A stretch of 33,649 bases of DNA from assembly GCA_020848055.1 (NCBI GenBank), contig JADLBB010000278.1:1-33649 (forward strand), in the 5' to 3' direction. Below the pieces are notes generated by a model, which was not told where the DNA came from, did not search any database, and worked only from the letters and a program-made list of their open reading frames with translations. Positions 16,649 to 25,393 of the stretch are shown here, one piece after another (the stretch's first letter is position 1; each line of letters starts with the position of its first letter). The translations under genes were made by a program, and so were the position numbers. This stretch comes from Chloroflexota bacterium. Its GTDB lineage: Bacteria > Chloroflexota > Limnocylindria > QHBO01.

Positions 16649-17178
16649 CAGGATCCCGCGGCCGTGACGATGATGCGGTGCGGCGAGCGCGCCGTCGGTG
16701 ACGCGGCCCACTTCGAGTGGTACTCGCCACGCGGCGACATCATGTTGCCGTCCGACGCGGTGTAGCTGATGTTGCCCTGGTTGATCGCGTTGTCAGCCAG
16801 GAACTTGAACTCCTTGCCGTCGAGGCCGGGGACCACGATCGCGTAATCCTTGAAGGCCGACGTCGGCAGGCGGCGGGTGCCGTCCCAGTCGATCGTCGTC
16901 TCGTCGCCGGCGACGGCGGACGACGAGCCGGCCCACAGCAGGGCCAGCACCGCGGCGCTGATCTCCGGCGTCGTGCAGGCCAGCACCGCCTCTTCGCGGC
17001 GCTTGTACTGCGTGCCGACCAGCATGCCGGCGATGCCGTTCAGGTTGTCGGGCTCGAAGAGCTCCTGGTTGACGGTGAACTCGTTGTCGTCGGCGGTCGC
17101 GCCGACGCTCGCCTCGTCCACCTCGAGATCGCCCGCGCCAACGACGAGGTTGGCGGGGGTCGATGCAGAGATCGCCAT
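16648..17178 (-). CDS. Major tail protein
   Basis: MAISASTPANLVVGAGDLEVDEASVGATADDNEFTVNQELFEPDNLNGIAGMLVG...; position upstream of chaperones. Confidence 0.8.
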   Translation of the reverse strand: MAISASTPANLVVGAGDLEVDEASVGATADDNEFTVNQELFEPDNLNGIAGMLVGTQYKRREEAVLACTTPEISAAVLALLWAGSSSAVAGDETTIDWDGTRRLPTSAFKDYAIVVPGLDGKEFKFLADNAINQGNISYTASDGNMMSPRGEYHSKWAASPTARSPHRIIVTAAGS

Positions 17179-17193
17179 GAGGTTCGTCCTCCT

Positions 17194-17580
17194 CTATGCG
17201 TAGGTGCGCCCCGCCGGGCGTCGCCCCGAGTACCAGCACAGCAGCTGGTCACGTCGGCGCAGTGGGAGAGAGCTCGAGCTCAATCCCGGGATGAAGTCGA
17301 GCGACACGTCCCGAACCTCGACCGTCCCGCAAAACGGGCAGCGGTTCAGGCGCAGCTCGTACAGGCCCCACCGCCCATCCAGCCAGGGGCTGAAGACGTG
17401 GGTCGAATCGGTGCACTCGCGTAGGGTCCCGACCAGGCGGAACGGGTACTCGGTGCGCGCTGTAAAGTGGAGCAGCAGCAGGTCGAGCGTCGCCGGCATC
17501 GGGCGCGCCGGCATGACCTCGGCGTACTCGCCGTCGCCGACCTTGACGATGTTCGGTTCGGCCGTCTGCTCGACGGTCAT
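17194..17580 (-). CDS. Hypothetical tail-region protein with CPFCG motif
   Basis: 128 aa; NRCPFCGTVEVRDVSLDFIPG. Confidence 0.6.
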   Translation of the reverse strand: MTVEQTAEPNIVKVGDGEYAEVMPARPMPATLDLLLLHFTARTEYPFRLVGTLRECTDSTHVFSPWLDGRWGLYELRLNRCPFCGTVEVRDVSLDFIPGLSSSSLPLRRRDQLLCWYSGRRPAGRTYA

Positions 17581-17622
17581 GTTTTCGCTCCTCGCTCCAC
17601 GCCGGCCAGTGGCCGACGCGGG

Positions 17623-18075
17623 CTACGCCACGACCTGGGTCGTGGCGATGGCTTGAACTACGAATCGCTCCAGTGGTTGACCGGTGTCCGGGTCGGTGTC
17701 CTGCTCGCCCCCGCCTTCCTCGAGGGTCTGGTAGATGCCGAGCCCGTTGGCATGTGTGCGTGGCCCGGCGCGGTGCAGCGCGTTTGAGCACGCCCAGCGC
17801 AGCTCGGCCGCCTTGCGTCGATCGACGCCGTAGCAGGCGACGCCGAGGGTGACCGTCTGCACCGGCAGGCTGCGATGGCGCGGGCTGTCGAGGCGGGTGA
17901 CGATCACGAAGTTGTGCGCGTACTTGCGCCGGCCGTCGTCGAACTGCTCCCAGGCCGCGTCGCCCGGTGCCGGCTCGACGCCGCGCACGCGCTGTCCGAC
18001 GAGGGCGGCGACCGCCGCGTCGTCACGCAGCTCGACGATGATCCGGGGCAGGACGTCGGGAACGGCGAGGGTCAC
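17623..18075 (-). CDS. Tail terminator-like protein
   Basis: DVLPRIIVELRDDAAVAALVGQRVRGVEP...; position and pattern. Confidence 0.65.
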   Translation of the reverse strand: MTLAVPDVLPRIIVELRDDAAVAALVGQRVRGVEPAPGDAAWEQFDDGRRKYAHNFVIVTRLDSPRHRSLPVQTVTLGVACYGVDRRKAAELRWACSNALHRAGPRTHANGLGIYQTLEEGGGEQDTDPDTGQPLERFVVQAIATTQVVA

Positions 18076-18500
18076 GCGATCCTCCGCAGCCGAGCCTGGG
18101 TCGCCGGTCGCATCAGCTCCGACGTACGTGGCAGCACGCGGTTCATGGCTGGCGTGAAGAACGGCTGGGCCGGATGGTTCACCGTCCCCAGCTCCTGGAA
18201 CCGCCCAGGGAATCCGAAACCGGCGATGATCTGGATCCGCTGCGTGCCGCGCACCCGGAACGTCCGGGGCTTCTTCGGCTGCTTGCCGTCGAGACCGCCG
18301 CCGCCGATCTTCTTGTCGCCCACGTAGCCGATCCAGCCGCCGTTCGTGACGAGCCCGGCCCCGAACGGGGTGGCGTCCGGCGGATCCGCCTCGCGCACGA
18401 CCGCCTCGCCCACGGCGAGTGCACCGTCAGCGACGGCGAGCCGGACCTCGTCGAGGGCGGCGCGGTTCATGACCACGCGCGCGCTAGGCTTGCGGGCCAT
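18072..18500 (-). CDS. HK97-gp10-like neck protein
   Basis: MARKPSARVVMNRAALDEVRLAVADGALAVGEAVVREA...RFQELGTVNHPAQPFFTPAMNR. Confidence 0.75.
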   Translation of the reverse strand: MARKPSARVVMNRAALDEVRLAVADGALAVGEAVVREADPPDATPFGAGLVTNGGWIGYVGDKKIGGGGLDGKQPKKPRTFRVRGTQRIQIIAGFGFPGRFQELGTVNHPAQPFFTPAMNRVLPRTSELMRPATQARLRRIA

Positions 18501-18798
18501 CGCCCTCCCCCGAACCGGCATCAGGAACTGCGTACGCGGTCTCTACGAGCTCCGGGTGCTCGGCGGCGAACTCAGCCACGACCTGGGCGGCGCGGCGTGA
18601 TGCCGGCCGTCTGGGCGCCTCCGGCTTCGGGAAGCACTCGCCGCACACCGAGTAGCGCCTGCCGATGACAGCGCCGAACACCTCGTCCAGCGTCCGGTAG
18701 CGGGGGCCTCGAGGGGCATGGTCGGCGTAGCGCGCGTGGACGACGTCCTCGCTGACCATGTAGCCGGTGCGCGAGTCGGGAATGATCTGCCTAGGCAC
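18484..18798 (-). CDS. Hypothetical protein
   Basis: 104 aa; CGEC motif; overlaps neighbours. Confidence 0.55.
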   Translation of the reverse strand: MPRQIIPDSRTGYMVSEDVVHARYADHAPRGPRYRTLDEVFGAVIGRRYSVCGECFPKPEAPRRPASRRAAQVVAEFAAEHPELVETAYAVPDAGSGEGDGPQA

Positions 18799-19015
18799 CT
18801 GAAACCTCCTGCGGGATGAGCGAGATCGAGAGGACGTAACCGTCAGGCACGTCGATGCACACGCGCCGCGGCGTCGCCGGCATCGGCTCGGCCGCCGGCT
18901 CGGCGTAGTCCTGGCACGGGCAGCGCGTGACGCGGCAGGCTCCGACCTTGCCGTCGGTCTCCGACTGGTGCGCCTGCAGCTCGTGGACGCAGACGACGCA
19001 CCGCGTATCGGTCAT
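18791..19015 (-). CDS. Small Cys-rich protein
   Basis: CVVCVHELQAHQSETDGKVGACRVTRCPCQDY. Confidence 0.6.
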   Translation of the reverse strand: MTDTRCVVCVHELQAHQSETDGKVGACRVTRCPCQDYAEPAAEPMPATPRRVCIDVPDGYVLSISLIPQEVSGA

Positions 19016-19992
19016 GCCGCCACCTCGCTTCGCTGCTCCAGCCAGCCGGTGAGCGACGCTGCCGCTCGGCGTGATGCGTCGCCACGATGGGCGTACACGC
19101 GCCGGACTGATGCGCGCCGCAGGCGGCGCTGCTCCGGTCGATCCTCAAGGGCCAGGGCGATGGCAGCGCCGAGATCCGCGCCGACGTCGACCTGGATCCC
19201 GACGCTGGCCTCGCGCCAGAAGCGCAGGCCGTGCTCGACATCGCGCCGGTAGGCGGCCGCGTTGAGGACGACCACCGGGCGGTCGGTGGCGGCGAACTCG
19301 TAAAGCGTCGAGACGCCGTCGCACACGTAGGCCGCGGCGACCTGCAGGACCTGGTCGAAGGTCGGGATGAACTCGAGGCGATGGCGCCGGGCCCACGGTT
19401 CGATGCGCGGCGCCGCCTTCGGGTGGCCGTGGATCGCCAGCCGGAAGCGGGCGTCGTCGCGCAGCGCGAGGACCGCGCCGGCGAAGTCGTCCCAGGCCGA
19501 CGTCGTCTCAGGCTGGCTGGCGTTGCCGCCCCAGTGAAAGCTGACGACCACGATAGGCGGCGACGAGCGGAAGTGGATCGGCGGTCGGTCGTTCTTCGGG
19601 CACCCGACCACGGCGACCTGCGCTCGCGGGTAGGCCGCCTGCCAGCGCCGACCCGCTACCTGGTTCGGCACCAGGAACAGCTCGACGTCGTCGCAGCCGA
19701 TGCCGCCCGCGTAGGCGGGGTGATCGTCGCTGAACGACTGGCCGATGCCGTGCTCGATGCGGGCGATGCGCTCGTAGCCGAACTTGCGCGCACGCTTATG
19801 GTCGCCCCAGCTGGCGACGAGGACTGCGTCGCTGATCGGGTGACCGCGGCGGATCCCGAGCCGGGCAGCCGTGGCGGCCTGGTGCGCGGGGATCACGAAC
19901 GCGCCGCGCACGCGCTGCGGCAGCTGCTGCCAGATCGGTGCGAGGTGGTCGGCGAAGTGCGGCTCGCTGGCCAGCAGGTCGATGGTCGTCAC
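19012..19992 (-). CDS. GT-B-fold / CDP-glycerol glycerophosphotransferase-like protein
   Basis: GTG start at 19992 (GTGA overlap). IEHGIGQSF, VVGCPKNDRPP, VVSFHWGGNAS, LAIHGHPKAAPRIEPW, VCDGVSTLYEFAATDRPVVVLNAAAYRRDVEHG. Confidence 0.65.
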   Translation of the reverse strand: MTTIDLLASEPHFADHLAPIWQQLPQRVRGAFVIPAHQAATAARLGIRRGHPISDAVLVASWGDHKRARKFGYERIARIEHGIGQSFSDDHPAYAGGIGCDDVELFLVPNQVAGRRWQAAYPRAQVAVVGCPKNDRPPIHFRSSPPIVVVSFHWGGNASQPETTSAWDDFAGAVLALRDDARFRLAIHGHPKAAPRIEPWARRHRLEFIPTFDQVLQVAAAYVCDGVSTLYEFAATDRPVVVLNAAAYRRDVEHGLRFWREASVGIQVDVGADLGAAIALALEDRPEQRRLRRASVRRVYAHRGDASRRAAASLTGWLEQRSEVAA

Positions 19993-20648
19993 GCCGCCAG
20001 CTCCTGCCAGCGCTCGAAGTCGCCGGGCTTGTCGAAGTCCTCGGTGCGGTCGTTGATCTCGACCATCACGTCGGCATAGAAGCGATGCTTGCGCACCTGG
20101 GCCCCGAGCGCCCCGCCCAGGATGCGTGCCGCCTCCCACGTACCAGAGCGCCGGGTCAGCCCGCGATTCATGAGCTGCACGCTGGTGAGCAGTGCCTGCT
20201 GGTACAGGCCGTTGTGCTCCGGCCACCACGACACTGCGAAGACCTCGCCGTACGGGCAGCCGGTGATGGCGGACGGTCCGAAGCGACAGAAGAGTCGCCA
20301 CTCGCGTGGCGCGTGGCCGACGATCGTGTCCATGGCGGCGTCGGTGTAGTACGTGTCGCCGAAGAGCTGGACGGTGCGATCGTCGTCGGACCACCAGGCG
20401 ACGTTGTTCAGGGCGTGGTCGCCCTTGCCGTTGCTCGGCGTCGACGGCGGGACGACGCACACCGCGTCGAGACCGGCGTAGGTCCCCGGGCGCGGCTCGG
20501 TGACGACGACGTCGACCACGTCGCGCGCGCGCAGCTGGCGCACCATCCGCTCGAGCAGCGTCTCGCCGTCGACCTGCAGCAGCTGCTTGCGCACGCCGAA
20601 CGCGTCGTACATGTCGTCGGGGCCGGCGGCCATCACGATCGCCCTCAT
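19989..20648 (-). CDS. Nucleotidyltransferase (NTP-transferase, sugar-phosphate/MobA-IspD-like)
   Basis: MRAIVMAAGPDDMY...RKQLLQVDGETLLERMVRQLR...LFGDTYYTD...VEINDRTEDFDKPGDFERW. Confidence 0.75.
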   Translation of the reverse strand: MRAIVMAAGPDDMYDAFGVRKQLLQVDGETLLERMVRQLRARDVVDVVVTEPRPGTYAGLDAVCVVPPSTPSNGKGDHALNNVAWWSDDDRTVQLFGDTYYTDAAMDTIVGHAPREWRLFCRFGPSAITGCPYGEVFAVSWWPEHNGLYQQALLTSVQLMNRGLTRRSGTWEAARILGGALGAQVRKHRFYADVMVEINDRTEDFDKPGDFERWQELAA

Positions 20649-21376
20649 GCCCGCACCCACGTCGCGTCGATCGACTTCGTCATCGGCAGCAGGCCCGTCG
20701 AGTCGAAGGCCTCGGGCGGCTTGACCGCCTGCTTCTCCTTGCGCGCGATCGCCTCGAAGCCCTGTGCCTCGATGGCATTGACCAGAGCCGTGGCAGCGGC
20801 CCGCTGATCGAGCACCTGCTCGAGCGTCGGGCGCACCCGGTGCAGCACGAGGTCGGCGCGGACGTGGATCTCCATAGCCACCACCCGCACGTAGTCGGGC
20901 AGCTGCCACAGCTCGGGCATGCCGTACTCGCCGAACTCGACGTCGCACTTGATCACCGCCGGGCGGTGAGCGCTAAGCAGATCGCCGAGGGTGACGACCG
21001 GGACGGTGGTGGCGGTGCGCCCGGGCTCGTGGCCGAGCGTCGTGTTCAGGAACGGGCGATCGGGCCGGCTGTAGAGCTGAGCCTCGCCGGCGGCCGGGCC
21101 GACCACAGCGGCGATGATCTCGGCCGGGAAGCCTTCCAGGTTGCGGCGCAGGACGGCGAGGTTCGCCGGATCCGGCTCGACTGCGATGACCTTCGCCGCG
21201 CCGCGCTCGAGCATCAGCCGGCTGGCCGCACCGATGTGCGCACCCAGGTCCAGCACGACGTCGCCCGGCTCGATCGGCACCGGCGCGTACACGGCGCGGA
21301 CCTCGTCGATGATGAAGCGATCCATAGCGGTCGGGCGGAACCACAGCCCGGTCGCCGAGTCCTGGCGCAGCTTCAT
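20645..21376 (-). CDS. FkbM-family methyltransferase
   Basis: VVLDLGAHIGAASRLMLERGAAKVIAVEPDPANLAVLRRNL SAM-binding motif; VIKCDVEFGEYGMPELW. Confidence 0.85.
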   Translation of the reverse strand: MKLRQDSATGLWFRPTAMDRFIIDEVRAVYAPVPIEPGDVVLDLGAHIGAASRLMLERGAAKVIAVEPDPANLAVLRRNLEGFPAEIIAAVVGPAAGEAQLYSRPDRPFLNTTLGHEPGRTATTVPVVTLGDLLSAHRPAVIKCDVEFGEYGMPELWQLPDYVRVVAMEIHVRADLVLHRVRPTLEQVLDQRAAATALVNAIEAQGFEAIARKEKQAVKPPEAFDSTGLLPMTKSIDATWVRA

Positions 21377-22089
21377 GTCAGGGCCCCCCAGTTGATCGCG
21401 AAGCGCTGGCGGATGCGATCCGACAACGGGATCCGAAACGACCCGCTGAAGTCATCGCTGATCGCGTCGACGTGGCGCAGGTACAGCCAGCCGATATCGA
21501 CCGCGACGACGTCGACCGGTGCCACCGAAGCGGCCCGCCGGTGGCCGAAGTCGTACACGCACAGGTCGTCACCGGCAGGCGCGAACAGGGTCTGCATCAG
21601 GCGGGTCGCATCGCGGCACGGCGCCCAGGTCTGCCCGTCGGTCCGGATCCCCGACATCGCGACGAAGATGCGCCGCTGCCGGCCGTGCCTGGCGGCCGCC
21701 TGGATCCGGGCGAGGTAGTCGGTGGTGATGGCGTCGTCGTCGTCGAGCCGCATCTGCAGTCGAGGTCCGGGCGTCATCGCCGAACGCCAGTCAGCGAAGT
21801 ACGCCGACGCCGCCAGCTGCTGAATGTACGAGCCGACGCGGTTCGACCAGGGCACCCGCACCGGGCGCGTCGTGCAGTCGATGGCCACGCCGTCGAGCTC
21901 GCGGATGATCGCCTCGCGCTCGGCTCGTAGTGGATCCTGCGGATGCAGCGCGACGACCCAGGTGAAGGGTGCCGTCTGCGACGCCAGCGATCGGGCCGTC
22001 ACCTCGCGCAGCAGCTCGAGCCGCCGGCGGTTCAGATCGATGTGGACGTCGGGCGCAAACGCGCTGCGCGTCAGGACATAGTGGTTCAT
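21373..22089 (-). CDS. Putative rhamnosyltransferase-like glycosyltransferase
   Basis: MNHYVLTRSAF...RRRLELLREVTARSLASQTAPFTWVVALHPQDP...LQMRLDDDDAITTDYLARI (DxD-type motif). Confidence 0.75.
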   Translation of the reverse strand: MNHYVLTRSAFAPDVHIDLNRRRLELLREVTARSLASQTAPFTWVVALHPQDPLRAEREAIIRELDGVAIDCTTRPVRVPWSNRVGSYIQQLAASAYFADWRSAMTPGPRLQMRLDDDDAITTDYLARIQAAARHGRQRRIFVAMSGIRTDGQTWAPCRDATRLMQTLFAPAGDDLCVYDFGHRRAASVAPVDVVAVDIGWLYLRHVDAISDDFSGSFRIPLSDRIRQRFAINWGALT

Positions 22090-22676
22090 GCCTGGAAGAC
22101 CCACGCCGTGCGGTGCTCGGGATGTCCGATGAACGACGGCCCGACTCGGTGGTCGACCAGGGACGGCAGCGCGAACAGCGCCTCCTCGTCGTTGGCCCGC
22201 AGCCAGAGCTTCATGCGGTCGTCGTCGCCGAGGGTCGGGTCGAGCTCGTCGCAGAAGGCGATCAGGTCGGCGATGCGGTGGGTGGGCACGACGACGCCGG
22301 GACCGAGGATGTTGTTGTGGGCGAAGACGCCGCGGCCGTGCCGCAACGCCACGTTGGCCCGTGCGATCGCCTCGGGCCAGGTGCGCTTGTGCCGGTAGAA
22401 CAACCCGTACACGCGCTCGCCTCGCTGGATCAGCTGCTCGAGGTGGTCGACGAAGTCGCTGCACGGGATCGCGTCGTCCTGGATGACGCAGTGAAACGGC
22501 GCATCGGTGTGCAACAGCAGCGCCGCGCGCTTCGTTCGCCAGCACGGCCCGCGGTCGCGCTTCGTGGCGTACGGCGGCTCGGCCCACGCGACCGGCACGT
22601 CGCCGAGCTGGGCCTGCAGCTCCGCGACCCAGGCGGCTCGTTGCGGATGCGCCATGATCGCGATCGAGACGTTCAC
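22086..22676 (-). CDS. GT25-like glycosyltransferase
   Basis: MNVSIAIMAHPQRAAWVAELQAQLGDVPVAW...CVIQDDAIPCSDFVDHLEQ...GDDDRMKLWL. Confidence 0.7.
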   Translation of the reverse strand: MNVSIAIMAHPQRAAWVAELQAQLGDVPVAWAEPPYATKRDRGPCWRTKRAALLLHTDAPFHCVIQDDAIPCSDFVDHLEQLIQRGERVYGLFYRHKRTWPEAIARANVALRHGRGVFAHNNILGPGVVVPTHRIADLIAFCDELDPTLGDDDRMKLWLRANDEEALFALPSLVDHRVGPSFIGHPEHRTAWVFQA

Positions 22677-23101
22677 GAGCCGTCTCCGTCCGGCGCGGCG
22701 CCGGCGTAGCCCAGCTGCGGGTTGCTCACCAGGCGCGCGTCGATCTGCAGGTGGTGCCCGGCGCCGGCCGCGTCGCCGAGGCCGACGATGTCGTACGTCG
22801 CCTCCGGCAGGTCCGGATCGGCCGGGCAGGCATCGGGGTTGTGATAGATCGCGTCGGAGCTGCGCAGCGCCACGCCCTGCAGGTAGATGCGCGTGTCAGA
22901 CACCGCCACGCCGGCCTCGTGCAGGGCCGCGATCTCGCGCATGCCGCGGGGCTGGATCCCCGCCGCGACCGCGGTGGCGATCGTGTCGGTCTCGCTCTCC
23001 GGCTGGCCGTAGTCGTCCAGGATGGCGTCGCCGAGCTGGTCGAGGGTGGGCACCTGGCGCAGGACACTGACGCGGTGGTTCAGGAACCGGAGGCCGATCA
23101 T
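22673..23101 (-). CDS. Head closure / head-tail adaptor protein
   Basis: MIGLRFLNHRVSVLRQVPTLDQLGDAILDDYGQPESETDTIATAVAAGIQPRGMRE; position. Confidence 0.7.
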   Translation of the reverse strand: MIGLRFLNHRVSVLRQVPTLDQLGDAILDDYGQPESETDTIATAVAAGIQPRGMREIAALHEAGVAVSDTRIYLQGVALRSSDAIYHNPDACPADPDLPEATYDIVGLGDAAGAGHHLQIDARLVSNPQLGYAGAAPDGDGS

Positions 23102-23625
23102 CAGAAGACCACCAGCTCGTCCGGCTCGAGCGACGCGAGGATCGCCTCCCGCTCAATCTCGTAGTTGAACACGCTGTTCGCTGCGTAGCTGGCCTGCCAA
23201 TCGCCCAGGCGCTCCCCGGTCAGCCCGGGCTGGTAGTTCACGTCGAGCTTCACGAGCGCGATCGCGACGCGGTCACGCTGGCTGTCGGAGATCCCGTTCG
23301 TGTAGGTCACGTCGACGTAGCCGCGCCATAGGCTCCCGGGGTTCGTGCCGGTGTCCTTGCGCTCGACCTGCCGACCGCGCGGGCGCAGGGCGTATTCGTT
23401 GGCAGCCAGGGTGTCGCCGTCCTCGACGACCGCGGTCACGGCCGAGGCCCGGTGGGCCAGCATCAGGAGCCGGCCGCTGGCACCGACCCGGCGCTCGGTG
23501 ATCGATCCGCTCGGACCGTAGCGCTCGGTGATGGCGTCGTAGGCAGCGTTGAGCAGCAGCGTCAGCTCGGCGTCACCGAGCTGCGTCTGGACGTGACCCC
23601 TGAGTTCCTCAACGCTGAGCGCCAT
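23101..23625 (-). CDS. Head-tail connector protein
   Basis: MALSVEELRGHVQTQLGDAELTLLLNAAYDAITERYGPSGSITERR...; position. Confidence 0.75.
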   Translation of the reverse strand: MALSVEELRGHVQTQLGDAELTLLLNAAYDAITERYGPSGSITERRVGASGRLLMLAHRASAVTAVVEDGDTLAANEYALRPRGRQVERKDTGTNPGSLWRGYVDVTYTNGISDSQRDRVAIALVKLDVNYQPGLTGERLGDWQASYAANSVFNYEIEREAILASLEPDELVVF

Positions 23626-23631
23626 CGCGCT

Positions 23632-23859
23632 CTAGGCCTTCGGCTTGGGCCGGGTGACAGCAGGACGTCGCGCGACCGGCGACGACGGCGCGATGCTCGT
23701 CCGCTGCGGCGGCTCGGAGTGGGTGAAGGTCGGCTTGAACGGGGCGAAGAACGCCTCGCGCCCACGCATCAGCGGATGGCCCTCGGTGATGGTGTCCCCC
23801 ACGGTGACGGAGACGCCGTCGATCACCAGGCTGGTGGTCGCGACGAACAGCTTCGGCAT
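23632..23859 (-). CDS. Small capsid-adjacent protein
   Basis: MPKLFVATTSLVIDGVSVTVGDTITEGHPLMRGREAFFAPF, typical downstream of actinophage capsid genes. Confidence 0.65.
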   Translation of the reverse strand: MPKLFVATTSLVIDGVSVTVGDTITEGHPLMRGREAFFAPFKPTFTHSEPPQRTSIAPSSPVARRPAVTRPKPKA

Positions 23860-23883
23860 GGGTCGGTCCCTCTCGCGCTAGGG

Positions 23884-23918
23884 GCCGGACCGGGGCGCGC
23901 GAGGTGCCCCGATCCGGC
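23884..23918 (-). terminator. Hairpin between major capsid and downstream genes (terminator/processing candidate)
   Basis: GCCGGA-C-CGGGGC (9-nt loop) GCCCCG-A-TCCGGC: 12 bp with one mismatch; no obvious U-tract. Confidence 0.45.
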
Positions 23919-23935
23919 GGTGCTCAGGCGTCAGC

Positions 23936-25393
23936 TCAGGAGCCGGCGCCGATGGTCAGGAGGCGGAAGGCGTTGATCGTGGTGAGCCCGGTGTCGTTCC
24001 GCCAGCGGGCGTAGATGCCGCGACGGCCGAGCGGTCGGCCATCGCCGTTGAAGACCATCGGGATGAACTCGGTCGAGAGACCGAGCCGATCCACGATGAC
24101 GAAGTGGTTGAAGTCGCCGAAGAGCAGCGGCTCCGAATCGTTCGTCGTGGTCTTGTCCATGTTGTTGCTGATCCGCGCCCGGTAGCCGCGCAGCGTCCCC
24201 GACATCGGGTCGTAGATGCTGTTGGCCGGCTGGCCAGCGGTCCCGAAGGCTCGGGCCAGCTGGTAGATCTTCCGAGCAGCCAGCCACTGGGCGCGGCTGA
24301 TGAACCGGTCGCCGAGATCGCCCTCGACGCTGTCGACGTCGGTCAGCGCGAAGGCGTTCGGAGCTGCCGACGGCACGACGCTCGCGCCGCCCGAAAGGGC
24401 GAACACGATGCCGAGCGGCTCGCCGGAGCCGGAGCCGTTGACGAACTTCTCGGCCTCGAGGACGTTCTTCGCGTCGGCGATCAGTCGACCGAGCTCGGAG
24501 GCGATGGCCGCCGGGCCATAGTCCTCGCTGTACTCGGCGCTGAAGTCGACCGACACGTGGGCGCGGATCGGGGTGATCGACGGCGAGGCGACGTCCGAGG
24601 GCGCGGCGTCGGAGGCGGCGGCGGTCTCGACCGCGTACGTCGCGGTCACGCCGCCGGTCGTGACCGGCGACCACTGCTTCGTGGTGATCGTCTCGACGCG
24701 GGCCATGCCGTCGCGGAGCGGGTTGACCGCGCCGTCGGTGGTGAGCACGAACGTCGGGTCGATCGTGACCGGGATGGCCACGCCGCCGTTGGCGTCGCTG
24801 TACGTCTGCAGCGCGGCCTGGAGGCGCGAGGGCACTGCCTGCAGACCACCGGAGACGTAGCGCGCCCACGCCTCCTGGTAGATCGGCGCCGTGGTGCCGA
24901 TGACGCGGCGCGAGACGACGCCGTACTCCTCGTCCTTGTGCTTCTCGACGAGATCGGCCAGGCGGGCGCGCGCCTTGTCCGTGTCGGGCGCGACGGGGAG
25001 GGATGCCTTCTCGATGATGCGCATCGCGCCGTCGCGATACGCCTGCGGGAGGTCCTCGACGTCGCGGACCTGCTGCCGGTAGGCCGACAGGTCGAAGATG
25101 TTGTCGGGGGCCGAGATGACGTTCGGCGCGTTGAAGCGCGCCTCGCCGACGGTCTCGACGCCGTTCGGCTTCTGGGTGGCTTCGGCCACGGCGGCCTGGC
25201 GGAGCTCGAGCTCCTTGACGATGCCGGCGAGCTCCTCACGCTGGGCGAGGATGCCCTCGAACTCGGCGAGCTGCTCCGCGCTGAACGGGCGCCCGTCGGC
25301 CTCGGACTCCAGCTCAGCGAGGCGGGCCGCCAGCTCGGCGTCGGCCGAGCGGTGGGCGTCGAGCCCTCGCAGGCTCTTGAGGTCGATGGTCAC
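23936..25393 (-). CDS. HK97-family major capsid protein
   Basis: N-terminal coiled-coil delta domain, then SAYRQQVRDVEDLPQAYRDGAMRIIEKA...AVNPLRDGMARVETITTKQWSPVTTGGVTATYAVET. Confidence 0.93.
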   Translation of the reverse strand: MTIDLKSLRGLDAHRSADAELAARLAELESEADGRPFSAEQLAEFEGILAQREELAGIVKELELRQAAVAEATQKPNGVETVGEARFNAPNVISAPDNIFDLSAYRQQVRDVEDLPQAYRDGAMRIIEKASLPVAPDTDKARARLADLVEKHKDEEYGVVSRRVIGTTAPIYQEAWARYVSGGLQAVPSRLQAALQTYSDANGGVAIPVTIDPTFVLTTDGAVNPLRDGMARVETITTKQWSPVTTGGVTATYAVETAAASDAAPSDVASPSITPIRAHVSVDFSAEYSEDYGPAAIASELGRLIADAKNVLEAEKFVNGSGSGEPLGIVFALSGGASVVPSAAPNAFALTDVDSVEGDLGDRFISRAQWLAARKIYQLARAFGTAGQPANSIYDPMSGTLRGYRARISNNMDKTTTNDSEPLLFGDFNHFVIVDRLGLSTEFIPMVFNGDGRPLGRRGIYARWRNDTGLTTINAFRLLTIGAGS

